DNA of 29,678 nucleotides from CAXTEJ01 sp964243295. Its GTDB lineage: Bacteria > Actinomycetota > Actinomycetes > Actinomycetales > Angustibacteraceae. The notes under the pieces were generated by a model, which was not told the origin of the DNA, made no database searches, and saw only the letters and a program-made list of their open reading frames with translations. The translations under genes were made by a program, and so were the position numbers. How positions within the stretch are numbered: the first letter of the stretch is position 1; each line of letters opens with the position of its first letter. Positions 1 to 9,218 of the stretch are shown in pieces. The stretch covers positions 1-29,678 of the forward strand of contig CAXTEJ010000038.1 of assembly GCA_964243295.1 (NCBI GenBank), written 5' to 3'.

Positions 1-105
1 CCCCCCACCGCCAACCACCCCCGTCAGCGCCACCGCCAGGTCGGCACCCGACAGGCCCGCGACGGCAGCGGGGACCCGCTCATCGGCACGGGCGGACTCG
101 AACAT
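1..105 (-). CDS. 5' end of a probable DUF222/HNH endonuclease-type protein (partial)
   Basis: An open frame of 35 codons starts at ATG 105-103 and runs off the left edge. The N-terminus MFESARADERVPAAVAG resembles the start of actinobacterial DUF222 (13E12-type) proteins, which often carry a C-terminal HNH nuclease domain. That domain would lie outside the window, so the assignment rests on a short N-terminus and on the upstream signature. A box TAGACT (minus strand, 118-113) sits 7 nt before the ATG with no Shine-Dalgarno sequence, which fits a leaderless transcript. No catalytic residue can be seen. Confidence 0.45.
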   Translation of the reverse strand, partial: MFESARADERVPAAVAGLSGADLAVALTGVVGGGG

Positions 106-524
106 GTGTCCTAGTCTAGCTGATCCGTCGGGTCGCCGCTAGAACAATCCACAGGCGCGATCCGTTGCGACACAACGCTTTCGGAGCCCTCGGTGGTGTG
201 CATGGTCGAGCGCAACGGCACCGGCCGCGTGCCGACCCGCACGCCACGGCGCCCAGGCCACCAGAGGGCTGGTCCACGATCCTCACCCTGCACGGCATTG
301 CCGCACCAGACTTCGGCCAGGCAGGGCGACACCGTCCGGAGCAAGTGCTCACCAGGGCCGGATCGCCACCAGCTGCACGCCCGGACCGACGTCCGGGCGG
401 CTTGCCCTCGGCGACGGCCACACGCACCAGGACTCACAGCCCACTCCCAGCAAGACCCCAGTGCCTCACCAACTCCAGGCGGTTCTCTAGGTGCAGTAGC
501 CGACCGAGCGAGGGTGAACCGAGG
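106..524. other. Intergenic region between divergent genes, with one hairpin
   Basis: About 420 bases without a convincing gene. The htrA reading frame stays open back to 165, but that extension does not look like protein and lacks a good start. The leftward leaderless -10 box is at 113-118. A perfect 8-bp stem with a 4-nt loop (GCCCGGAC at 379-386, GTCCGGGC at 391-398) is the only clear structure. It could be an operator or an RNA hairpin in the htrA leader. I could not pick a confident promoter for htrA. Confidence 0.5.
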
Positions 525-1970
525 ATGTCCCAGATGAATGACCACTCCACCGACAGCCGTGGCGAGGCGGCCGACCGCACCGAGGCGCTGCCGACGGTCC
601 ACGAGACCGCCGCCCAGCCGCCGTACCAGCAGCCGCAGCAGCCGGGCAGCGAGCCGGGGTACGCCGCCTACGCGGCACCGACCGCGCAGCAGGGCACCGA
701 AGCGTTCCCGCCGGTGCAGTGGTTCGGCTCCGAGCCGGCCTCCCCCTACGCCTCCCCGGCGCCGCCGGCCGCAGGAACGCCCTCGGAGGGCAGCCGCAGC
801 CCACGTCGCCGCCGTTACGTCGACATGGCGCTGTCCGCGGTCGTGGCCGCGGTCGTCGCCGCCGGCACGACAGCGGTCGCGCTCAACAACGACGACGGCA
901 CCTCGGCCGCCCCGGCGTCCAGCACCAGCCAGAGCGCCGGCGGCACCGGTTCGGGCAACCCGCCGGCCGGTACGTCGGCGGGCCCGGTCTCGGGCGCGAG
1001 CGGCACGGGTGTCAACTGGACCACCGTGGCGAACGCCGTCGAGCCGAGCGTCGTCGCCATCTCGGTGACCTCGCAGGGCGGTGAGGCCGAGGGCTCAGGC
1101 GTCATCCTCGACACCACCGGCCGGGTGCTCACCAACAACCACGTGGTCAGCGGCGCCGGTGACGGCGGCCAGCTCACGGTCAGCCTCTCGGACGGCCGGA
1201 CCTACCAGGCGAGCGTCGTCGGCACCGACCCGTCGACCGACCTCGCGGTCATCGCCATGAAGGGCGCCAAGGACCTCACGCCCGCCACGCTCGGCGACTC
1301 CGACGCGGTCCAGGTCGGTAGCAACGTCATGGCCGTCGGCAACCCGCTCGGGCTCGCCGGCACGGTGACGACCGGCATCGTCAGCGCGCTCGACCGCCCC
1401 GTGACCACCCAGAGCGAGGACGCCGAGCCCTCCGCGAACGGGTCCGCCGCCGACGCGGTCGTCACCAACGCGATCCAGACCGACGCCGCGGTCAACCCGG
1501 GCAACAGCGGTGGCGCCCTGGTCGACAGCCGGGGCCGCGTCATCGGCATCCCCTCCTCGATCGCCTCCCTCGGCCAGTCGGCGGCGGGCTCGCAGTCGGG
1601 CAGCATCGGCCTCGGCTTCTCGATCCCCATCAACGAGGCGAAGTCCATCGCCGACCAGCTCATCGCCGACGGCACCGCGGAGCACCCCTACCTCGGCGTC
1701 ACCCTCAAGGACGGCTCGGTCACCGAGGACACCGCCACCCGCAGCGCAGCCGTCGTGGCGACCGTGTCGAGCGGCACCCCCGCCGCCGCCGCCGGGCTCG
1801 AGGTCGACGACGCCATCACCGCGGTCAACGGCGAGCCGATCAACAGCTCCGAGTCGCTGGTGGCACAGGTGCGCGAGCGCCAGGTGGGCGCGAAGGTCGA
1901 CCTCACCGTCATCCGCGACGGCAAGGCCCAGCAGGTCTCGGTCACCTTGACCAAGCGCCCCGCGAGCTGA
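525..1970 (+). CDS. htrA: HtrA/DegP-family membrane-anchored serine protease with PDZ domain
   Basis: This is a 481-residue trypsin-like envelope quality-control protease. Residues 1-95 are a Pro/Gln/Ala-rich, probably cytoplasmic tail. An RRRRY stop is followed by one membrane helix at about 101-118, then a Ser/Gly/Thr-rich linker. The protease domain shows the full triad: H206 in NNHVV, D239 in STDLAVIAM and S328 in NPGNSGGALV. A single PDZ domain occupies about residues 385-475 (YLGVTL near its start, then AAAAGLEVDDAITAVNGEPI). Start 525 has GAGGGTG at 510-516 as ribosome site; ATG 534 is an alternative served by GAGG at 521-524. The catalytic domain should face outside the membrane. A stable hairpin follows in the intergenic region. 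The family assignment is secure; the substrates are unknown. Confidence 0.95.
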   Translation: MSQMNDHSTDSRGEAADRTEALPTVHETAAQPPYQQPQQPGSEPGYAAYAAPTAQQGTEAFPPVQWFGSEPASPYASPAPPAAGTPSEGSRSPRRRRYVDMALSAVVAAVVAAGTTAVALNNDDGTSAAPASSTSQSAGGTGSGNPPAGTSAGPVSGASGTGVNWTTVANAVEPSVVAISVTSQGGEAEGSGVILDTTGRVLTNNHVVSGAGDGGQLTVSLSDGRTYQASVVGTDPSTDLAVIAMKGAKDLTPATLGDSDAVQVGSNVMAVGNPLGLAGTVTTGIVSALDRPVTTQSEDAEPSANGSAADAVVTNAIQTDAAVNPGNSGGALVDSRGRVIGIPSSIASLGQSAAGSQSGSIGLGFSIPINEAKSIADQLIADGTAEHPYLGVTLKDGSVTEDTATRSAAVVATVSSGTPAAAAGLEVDDAITAVNGEPINSSESLVAQVRERQVGAKVDLTVIRDGKAQQVSVTLTKRPAS

Positions 1971-2087
1971 GACGCGCAGGCGCTTGCCGGTCCGAGCGGC
2001 CGCTGACGACCTCCCCCCGCGTCAGCAGCCCGCAGGACCACCCGGGACCCGTCCCGCCGCCGAGAGCGGAGACAGGGCTCCCGCGAC

Positions 2088-2123
2088 ACGGCCACCGGAC
2101 GGCAGCAGCCGCCCGGTGGCCGT
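2088..2123 (+). terminator. Stable hairpin after htrA, possible terminator
   Basis: ACGGCCACCGG at 2088-2098 and CCGGTGGCCGT at 2113-2123 are perfect 11-bp inverted arms around a 14-nt loop, about 120 bp after the htrA stop. There is no T tract. It may end htrA transcription or act in the leader of the next gene. Confidence 0.45.
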
Positions 2124-2202
2124 CGCCGCGTCCAGACCCGTTGCGCCGCAAGCACCTGGAGAACTCGCGTGTCTGCCTGGCCGGCGAGTACCGTAGATCC
2201 TC

Positions 2203-4290
2203 GTGCCTGGCGACCTGAACCCCGGCCCTGTCCCCGATTCCCTCCCCCGCCACGACGTCACGACCGACCCGGCCCTGGCCGCCGAGCAGGCCCACCTGGC
2301 CCGGGCCCGCACCGAGCTCACCCGCATGCGCGACCGCACCCTGTCGCTCACGGTGCAGGGCGGCGACGCCGTCTCCGCCGAGTACCTCGCCGCCAGCCTC
2401 GCCCGCCGCGCCGCCTCCCTCGTCGACGACCCGACGTCCACGCTGTTCTTCGGCCGCATCGACACCGGTGACGGAACGGCGTCCGCACCCGCCGAGCGCT
2501 GGTACGTCGGACGTCGGCACGTGGCCGACGAGGGCGGCGACCCCGTCGTCATCGACTGGCGCGCCGAGGTCTCGCGGGCCTTCTACCGCGCCAGCCGCAC
2601 CGAGCCCATGGGCGTACGGCTGCGCCGGCGCTTCGGCGTCGACCACGGGGTCATCACCGCCTACGAGGACGAGCACCTCGTCGACCGCACCGAGGCCGAC
2701 CGGCGCAGCACGATCCTCGCCGGCGAGATCGAGCGGCCCCGGGTCGGGCCGATGCGCGACATCGTGGCCACCATCCAACCCGAGCAGGACGAGATCGTCC
2801 GGGCGGACGTCGGCACGACCGTCTGCGTGCAGGGCGCACCGGGCACGGGCAAGACGGCGGTCGGCCTGCACCGGGCCGCCTGGCTGCTCTACGCGCACCG
2901 CGACCGGCTGTCCCGCACCGGAGTGCTGGTCGTCGGGCCCAACCGCGCCTTCCTCGAGCACGTCGGAGCCGTGCTCCCCGCGCTCGGCGAGATCGAGGTC
3001 GGGCACACCACCGTCGAGGACCTCACCGCCCGCGTCCCGGTCAGGGCCACCGAGCCGGCGGCACTCGGCGTCCTGAAGGGCGACATCCGGCTCGCGCAGG
3101 TGCTGCACCGCGGCACGTGGGCGCACGTGCTCGACCCGGTCGAGCCCCTCGTCGTGCCGCGCGGCTCACGGCGGTGGCGGGTGCCGGCGCATGAGGTGCG
3201 CGAGATCGTCGACGAGCTGCGCACCCGCGGCGTCCGCTACAACGCCGCCCGGGCGATGCTTGCGCACCGGCTGGCGCACGCGGTGCTGCTGCTCATGGAA
3301 GGCGCCGGCGACTCGCCCGACGACCGGGTGCAGGACGCCGTCGCCCGCTCACGACCGGTGCGCGCGTACGTCGACACGGTGTGGCCCGCTCTCGACCCCG
3401 CCAAGGTGGTCTTCGCCCTGCTCACCCGGCCCCAGACGCTGCACCAGGCGGCAGCCGGCCTGCTCGATGCCGGCGAGCAGGCCGCGCTGCTGTGGCACCC
3501 CGCCCCGCCCAGCGCGGGTCGCGCCCGCTGGACCGCGGCCGACGCCGTGCTCGTGGACGAGGTCGCCGACGTGCTCGACCGCACCCCGAGCCTCGGCCAC
3601 GTGGTGCTCGACGAGGCCCAGGACCTCTCACCCATGCAGCTGCGATCGGTCGGAAGGCGGTGCAGCACAGGGTCTATGACGGTGCTCGGCGACATCGCGC
3701 AGGGCACCACACCGTGGTCGACCCGCTCGTGGGCCGAGTCGCTCACCCACCTCGGCCAGGACGGCGCGCACGTCGAAGAGCTGACACGCGGCTTCCGCGT
3801 GCCGTCGGCGGTCATCGACTTCGCCGCCCGGCTGCTGCCGGCCATCGCTCCCGGTCTCGCTGCGCCGGAGTCGGTCCGCGACGACCCGGGGCGACTGACC
3901 CTCGTCCCCACCACCGAGGTCTGGCCGGCCGCCGTCGCCGCGACCCGCGAGGCCCTCGGGATCGACGGCTCGGTCGGCCTCGTCGTCACGGACGCCGACG
4001 TGCCCCACGTCGCGACGCTGCTGCGCGCCGCCGGGCTGACGTTCCTGACCCTCGGCGCCGACCACGAGGACGGCGCCCACCGGCTGCACCTCGTGCCCGC
4101 CACCGTCGCCAAGGGCCTGGAGTTCGACCGGGTCGTGGTCGTCGAGCCCGCCACCATCGCCGACGCCGAGCCCGACCTGCGCACCGGCCTGCGCCGGCTC
4201 TACGTCGTGCTGACCCGCGCGGTGACCGGGCTGACCGTCGTCCACGAGCGACCGCTGCCCGGCCCGCTGGCCGAGCCGACCGCCGGCTGA
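2203..4290 (+). CDS. helR: HelR/HelD-like superfamily 1 ATPase (RNA polymerase-recycling helicase-like)
   Basis: A 695-residue UvrD/Rep-type ATPase. The N-terminal part (EQAHLARARTELTRMRDR and onward) looks like the coiled-coil arm of actinobacterial HelD/HelR proteins, which bind RNA polymerase, release stalled complexes and in Streptomyces displace rifamycins. Walker A is G211-APGTGK-T218. Walker B and the Q-like motif are VVLDEAQDLSPMQL from 467. Motif VI-like RLYVVLTRA lies at about 665-673. Length fits HelR better than classical UvrD (700-800 aa with 1B/2B domains). Start GTG 2203 has no clear Shine-Dalgarno site; TACCGT at 2189-2194 and TAGATC at 2194-2199 are possible -10 boxes of a near-leaderless mRNA. 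It is monocistronic and convergent with coxG. The HelR role is inferred from family resemblance. Confidence 0.85.
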   Translation: MPGDLNPGPVPDSLPRHDVTTDPALAAEQAHLARARTELTRMRDRTLSLTVQGGDAVSAEYLAASLARRAASLVDDPTSTLFFGRIDTGDGTASAPAERWYVGRRHVADEGGDPVVIDWRAEVSRAFYRASRTEPMGVRLRRRFGVDHGVITAYEDEHLVDRTEADRRSTILAGEIERPRVGPMRDIVATIQPEQDEIVRADVGTTVCVQGAPGTGKTAVGLHRAAWLLYAHRDRLSRTGVLVVGPNRAFLEHVGAVLPALGEIEVGHTTVEDLTARVPVRATEPAALGVLKGDIRLAQVLHRGTWAHVLDPVEPLVVPRGSRRWRVPAHEVREIVDELRTRGVRYNAARAMLAHRLAHAVLLLMEGAGDSPDDRVQDAVARSRPVRAYVDTVWPALDPAKVVFALLTRPQTLHQAAAGLLDAGEQAALLWHPAPPSAGRARWTAADAVLVDEVADVLDRTPSLGHVVLDEAQDLSPMQLRSVGRRCSTGSMTVLGDIAQGTTPWSTRSWAESLTHLGQDGAHVEELTRGFRVPSAVIDFAARLLPAIAPGLAAPESVRDDPGRLTLVPTTEVWPAAVAATREALGIDGSVGLVVTDADVPHVATLLRAAGLTFLTLGADHEDGAHRLHLVPATVAKGLEFDRVVVVEPATIADAEPDLRTGLRRLYVVLTRAVTGLTVVHERPLPGPLAEPTAG

Positions 4291-4368
4291 CCGGCCGCCG
4301 CCGACGCGAGCTGCGACACCAGCGATCGCCCGCGCCGCAACGGGATCGGTCAGCGGGACGGCGCGCTC

Positions 4369-5232
4369 TCAGCGGCCGCGGCGCGCGACCACCCAGGTGA
4401 CCACCGCGGTCACGACGCAGGCGGCGACGACAGGCCCGTACCGCTGCAGCAGCACCGGCCCGACCACCCCGCCGAGGTCGAGCTCGGCCGGCTCCGGCAC
4501 CGGCGCGTACGTCGGCCGCGGCGCTGCCACCTGCTGAGCCGCCGGCTGCGGGGCCGCTGGCTGCTGGACCGCCACCTGCGCGGCGGGCGGCGGCGCCACG
4601 GGGTCGGCACCGGGTTGGGTGGCCCCCACCTCGGGGACGTCGACCGCGGCGTCACCGCCCGCCGACGGCCCGCTCGGCGGGGGAGCGACGGCAGCCGGAG
4701 CGACGGCAGTCGCAGCGCCGGCAGCCTCAGCAGCGCCGGCGGCCTCGTCCGCCGCGCCGGCCACCCCGGGAGCACCGGCAGCGCCACCCTCCTGCCCCAG
4801 CCGCTGTGACAGGCACGTCGCGAACTGGTCGAGGATCTTGCTGCCGACGTCCTGGATCACGCCGCGCCCGAACTGCGCGGGGCGGCCGGTGATGCGCAGG
4901 TCGGTGTCGACGACCACGGTCGTGACGCCGTCGCCCGGCTCGAGGTGGGCCGTGATGGTCGCGGACGCCGTGCCGTTGCCCCGCTTGTCCTTGCCCGTCG
5001 CGTCGATGACCGCCCGGTAGGCCTCGTCGTCACGCGAGACCCAGCGGCCCCTGCCGGCGTACATCAGCGAGATGGGGCCGAGCTTGACCTTCGCGGTGCC
5101 GGTGAAGTCGTCACCGTCGACCGAGGTGATGACGGCACCGGGAAAGCACGGCGCGATGCCCTCGAGGTCGGTGAACGCCTGCCACGCGGCGTCGATGCCG
5201 ATCGGGACGGTGAACGAGTGCTGCAGGTCCAC
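4369..5232 (-). CDS. coxG: CoxG-like SRPBCC protein with C-terminal membrane anchor
   Basis: 287 residues. The first ~145 form a START/SRPBCC fold of the CO-dehydrogenase subunit G (CoxG) type: DLEGIAPCFPGA near residue 30, then FTGTAKVKLGPISLMYAGRGRW. A long Ala/Pro/Gln-rich linker (about 150-255) leads to one hydrophobic helix (about 265-283) ending in ARRGR, so the protein is probably tethered to the inner face of the membrane. In known systems CoxG recruits the hydroxylase to the membrane. It starts at GTG 5232, seven bases after the coxM stop, and is the last gene of the cluster. Family is clear; the anchoring role is inferred from composition and from CoxG literature. Confidence 0.88.
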   Translation of the reverse strand: MDLQHSFTVPIGIDAAWQAFTDLEGIAPCFPGAVITSVDGDDFTGTAKVKLGPISLMYAGRGRWVSRDDEAYRAVIDATGKDKRGNGTASATITAHLEPGDGVTTVVVDTDLRITGRPAQFGRGVIQDVGSKILDQFATCLSQRLGQEGGAAGAPGVAGAADEAAGAAEAAGAATAVAPAAVAPPPSGPSAGGDAAVDVPEVGATQPGADPVAPPPAAQVAVQQPAAPQPAAQQVAAPRPTYAPVPEPAELDLGGVVGPVLLQRYGPVVAACVVTAVVTWVVARRGR

Positions 5233-5239
5233 GCGCGGC

Positions 5240-6106
5240 TCAGCTCGCGCCCGCGGCAGACAGCACCGCGCGGCCGGCGAGCACGCCCGCGAGATGCCGG
5301 CGGTAGTCGGCGTCGGCGTTCGCGTCGGACGGCGGGCTGGTGCCCTCGCCGGCGGTGCGGGCCGCGCTGCGGATGGCGTCAGCGGTGGCCGGCTGGCCCA
5401 CGAGCGCCGCCTCGACGGCGTGAGCCCGCACGGGCACCGACCCCATGTTCGTCAGGCCGACGCGCGCCTGCCGGATGGTGCCTGCCTCGACCTGCACGGC
5501 CGCGGCCACGGCGACGATCGACCAGGCCTGCGCGACGCGGGTGAACTTCTCGTAGGCCGCGCCCCACCCGGTGTGCTTGGGCACCCGCACCTCGACGAGC
5601 AGCTCACCCTCGCCGACGGCGGTGGTGAACAGGTCCTCGAAGAAGTCCTGTGCCGCAACGGTCCTGCGACCCAGCGGCCCCTCGATGACCATCTCGCACC
5701 CCAGCGCGAGCACCGGGGCGGGCAGGTCGCCGGCGGGGTCGGCGTGCGCGATGGCCCCGCCGAAGGTGCCGCGGTGGCGCACCTGCGGGTCGGCCACGGT
5801 CTGCGAGCTCAGCGACAGCAGCAGCGCGTGCTGGCGCACCAGCGGCTCGCGCGTCATCGCGTCGTGCGTCGTCATCGCACCCACGACGATCGCGTCGCCG
5901 TCGTCGCGCGCACCACGCAGCTCGGTGATCCTGCCCAGGTCGACGACGACGTCCGGCGCCGCCATCCGCAGCCGCAGCACCGGCAGCAGGCTCTGCCCGC
6001 CACCGAGCACCTTGACGTCCTGTCCCGCCGCCTCGACCTGGGCGAGCAGCTGCAGGGCCTGCGCGACCGACGTCGGAGCGTGGTAGTCGAACTGGGTCGG
6101 GATCAT
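5240..6106 (-). CDS. coxM: FAD-binding medium subunit of a CO-dehydrogenase/xanthine-oxidase family enzyme
   Basis: A 288-residue flavoprotein subunit that passes electrons from the iron-sulfur subunit to FAD and then to an acceptor. Both FAD motifs are present: GGGQS at 35-39 and TFGG at 114-117, the latter inside TVADPQVRHRGTFGGAIAHAD. The C-terminal CODH_C-like domain follows (FTRVAQAWSIVAVAAAV, then VGLTNMGSVPVRA). Length is usual for CoxM. Start ATG 6106 overlaps the coxL stop in an ATGA junction and has AGGGGAG six bases upstream. It needs CoxS and CoxL as partners in an (SML)2 complex. Confidence 0.95.
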   Translation of the reverse strand: MIPTQFDYHAPTSVAQALQLLAQVEAAGQDVKVLGGGQSLLPVLRLRMAAPDVVVDLGRITELRGARDDGDAIVVGAMTTHDAMTREPLVRQHALLLSLSSQTVADPQVRHRGTFGGAIAHADPAGDLPAPVLALGCEMVIEGPLGRRTVAAQDFFEDLFTTAVGEGELLVEVRVPKHTGWGAAYEKFTRVAQAWSIVAVAAAVQVEAGTIRQARVGLTNMGSVPVRAHAVEAALVGQPATADAIRSAARTAGEGTSPPSDANADADYRRHLAGVLAGRAVLSAAGAS

Positions 6107-8621
6107 GCGTCGCTCCCCTGGCCTGCGTCCGCGCGGACGTCGGACGGCGCCGCGTCGAGGCCGCCGGACTGCACCGGCTGCTGCCAGTGCGGCCCTGCGG
6201 AAGCCGGCTCGCCGGCGCCGGTGACGACGGCGTCCGAGGACGCCGACTGGATGGCTCGCCACACCCGCTGCGGCGACATCGGCATCTCGACGTCCTTGAC
6301 GCCGAACTGCCGCAGCGCGTCGAGCACCGAGTTGACCACGGCGGGCGTCGAGGCGATGGTGCCCGCCTCGCCGACCCCCTTGACCCCCAGCGGGTTGGTC
6401 GTCGACGCGGTGGTGGTGCGGTCGGTCGTGAACGTCGGCAGGTCGGGTGCGCCCGGGACGAGGTAGTCGACGAACGTGGCGGTCGTCAGCGTGCCCTCCT
6501 CGTCGTGGATCGCCTCCTCGTAGAGCGCCTGCGCGATGCCCTGCGCGAGCCCGCCGTGCACCTGGCCCTCGACGATGAGCGGGTTGACGACCTCACCGAT
6601 GTCGTCGACGCAGACGTAGCTGCGGATCTTCACCATGCCGGTCTCGGTGTCGACCTCCGTGGCGCACAGGTGGGTGCCGTGCGGGTAGGAGAAGTTCTCC
6701 GGGTCGAACGTCGCGTCGGAGTCGAGCGAGGGCTCGACCCCGTCGGGCAGGTTGTGCGCCGAGAACACCGCGAACGCGATGTCGCCGATGCCCGTGCCCT
6801 GGTCGGTGCCGCGCACCGTGAACCGGCCGTCGGCGAACTCGAGGTCGTCCGGGCTCGCCTCCAGCAGGTGGGCCGCCACGACCTTCGCCTTCTCGACCAC
6901 CTTCTCGGCGGCCTTGACGACCGCGATGCCGCCGACGACGAGCGACCGCGACCCGTAGGTGTCGAGGCCCTTGTGGGCGATGGCGGTGTCGCCGTGCAGC
7001 ACCTCGACGTCCTCGAACGGCACGCCGAGCCTGTCGGCGACGATCTGGCTCCAGGCCGTCTCGTGGCCCTGGCCGTGGGCGCTCGCGCCGGTGATGACCT
7101 CGACCTTGCCGGTCGGCAGCATGCGGATCGACGCGCTCTCCCAGCCGCCGGCGGCGTAGTCGAGCGACCCGAGCACCCGCGAGGGCGCGAGGCCGCACAT
7201 CTCGGTGAACGTCGAGATGCCGATGCCCAGCTGCACCGGGTCGCCGCTGGCGCGCCGGGCCGCCTGCTCGGCGCGCAGCGCGTCGTAGCCGAACAGCTCC
7301 TTGGCTCTCGCGGTCGCGGCCTCGTAGTTGCCGGTGTCGTACTCGAGCCCGCACACCGTGGTGAACGGGAACTCCTCGTGCTTGATCCAGTTCTGCTCGC
7401 GCAGCTCGAGCGGCTCACGGCCGAGCTCGACGGCGAGCTCGTCCATGATGCGCTCGATGCCGAAGGTGGCCTCCGGCCGCCCGGCGCCGCGGTAGGCGTC
7501 GGTCCACGTCTTGTTGGTGAAGACGTTGGTGCAGCTGAAGTGGTAGGCGGCGAACTTGTAGATCGAGTTGAACATGAACGCGCCCAGGATCGGGACGCCG
7601 GGCGTCACGAGCCCCAGGTAGGCGCCCATGTCGGCGAGCAGCTCGACCTTGAGGCCGGTGACGGTGCCGTCGCGCCTCGCCGCGATGGTGATCTGCTGGA
7701 TCTGGTCGCGCCCGTGGTGGGCCGTCATGATCGACTCGCTGCGCGTCTCGGTGAACTTCACGGGCTTGCCGAGCCGGCGGGCGATGAGGAAGACCGCGAG
7801 CTCCTCGGGCGTGAACTGCAGCTTGCCGCCGAAGCCGCCGCCGACGTCCGGGGCGATGACGCGGATCTTCGACTCGGGGACGCCGGTCACCAGCGCCAGC
7901 ATCACGCGCAGGATGTGGGGCACCTGGGTGGCGCTCCACATCGTGGTCTGCTCGCCGGTCGGGTCGACGACGGTCGAGCGGGGCTCCATGAAGGCGGGGA
8001 TCAGCCGCTGCTGGCGGAACCGCCGGCTGACGACGACACCGTCCTCGCGCGCCTGCGCGATCGCCGCCTCGACGTCGGTGCCGGTGCCGGCCGCGGCCGA
8101 GTCGAACGTCCAGGTCGCGCTCTTGTTGGTGCCGAGCGCGGGGTGCGCGAGGTCGGCGCCCTCGGCGAGCGCGGCCTCCATGTCGAGCACCGCGGGCAGC
8201 ACGTCGTACTCGACGTCGACCAGGTCGGCGGCGTCGCGGGCCTCACGCGCGGTGCGCGCCACGATGACCGCCACCGCCTCGCCGGCGAACGCGACGTGGT
8301 CGACGGCGACGGCCGGGTGGCGCGGGGCGACCATGTCGGGCGTGATGGGCCACGCGGTCGGCAGGCTGCCCTGCTCGGCGTCGAGGTCGGCGCCGGTGTA
8401 GACCGCGACGACGTTGGTGGCGTCCTTGGCCGCGCTGACGTCGATCGAGGTGATGGTGGCGTGGGCGTAGGGGCTGCGGACGAACGCCAGGTGCAGCATG
8501 CCGGGCAGCACGATGTTGTCGGTCCACTTGGTGCGGCCGGTGAGCAGGCGCCGGTCCTCCTTGCGGCGCCGGGAGCGGCCGAGCTCGGGCCCGCCGGTCG
8601 CGGTGCGGTCGTCGACGGCGG

Positions 8622-8625
<4 letters not shown>
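6103..8625 (-). CDS. coxL: Molybdopterin-binding large subunit, form II (AYRGAGR) aerobic CO dehydrogenase-like
   Basis: An 840-residue molybdenum hydroxylase large subunit. The start GTG 8625 overlaps the coxS stop (GTGA), so the longer upstream frame to 8967, which runs inside coxS, is not used. The aldehyde-oxidase a/b hammerhead domain covers roughly residues 20-130; the Mo-cofactor domains follow (GGGFGGKLQFTPEE, then ASAHGQGHETAWSQIVAD). The active-site loop reads AYRGAGR at 377-383. True CO dehydrogenases (form I) carry AYxCSFR with the Cu-binding Cys, which is absent here. E753 in GVKGVGEAG is the conserved catalytic Glu. By family knowledge this is form II, whose CO oxidation is doubtful; an aldehyde, purine or other N-heterocycle could be the substrate. 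Confidence 0.93.
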
Positions 8626-9107
<482 letters not shown>

Positions 9108-9124
9108 GCGGCCTCCCCATCGAG

Positions 9125-9159
9125 GTGATGCGCTGGTCTGCGCATCACACCCCGTGATG
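9125..9159 (-). promoter_or_regulatory. Three-half-site operator candidate upstream of coxS
   Basis: GTGATGCGC at 9125-9133 and GCGCATCAC at 9140-9148 are perfect 9-bp inverted arms with a 6-nt spacer. CATCAC at 9143-9148 pairs again with GTGATG at 9154-9159 across 5 nt. The result is three alternating GTGATG half-sites 18-52 bp before the coxS start. On the minus strand TGTGAT (9149-9144) could be a weak -10 box inside this site. A regulator binding here is inferred; none is encoded in the cluster. Confidence 0.5.
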
Positions 9160-9218
9160 GGTCGTCAGCACAAGGCTTTCAGTGAACTGGCGTGGTCGGC
9201 TTCGACCTCGCCACCCGG

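Noticed and set aside
165..524. N-terminal extension of HtrA
   Set aside because: The added residues look like random GC-rich translation and lack a good start; ribosome-site evidence favours 525.
2131..2165. Rifamycin-associated element
   Set aside because: The sequence does not match the published palindrome as I recall it; only a short CGCAAG core is shared, so it is kept as a finding, not a feature.
4291..4368. Terminator between helR and coxG
   Set aside because: No convincing stem can be drawn in this 78-bp convergent gap.
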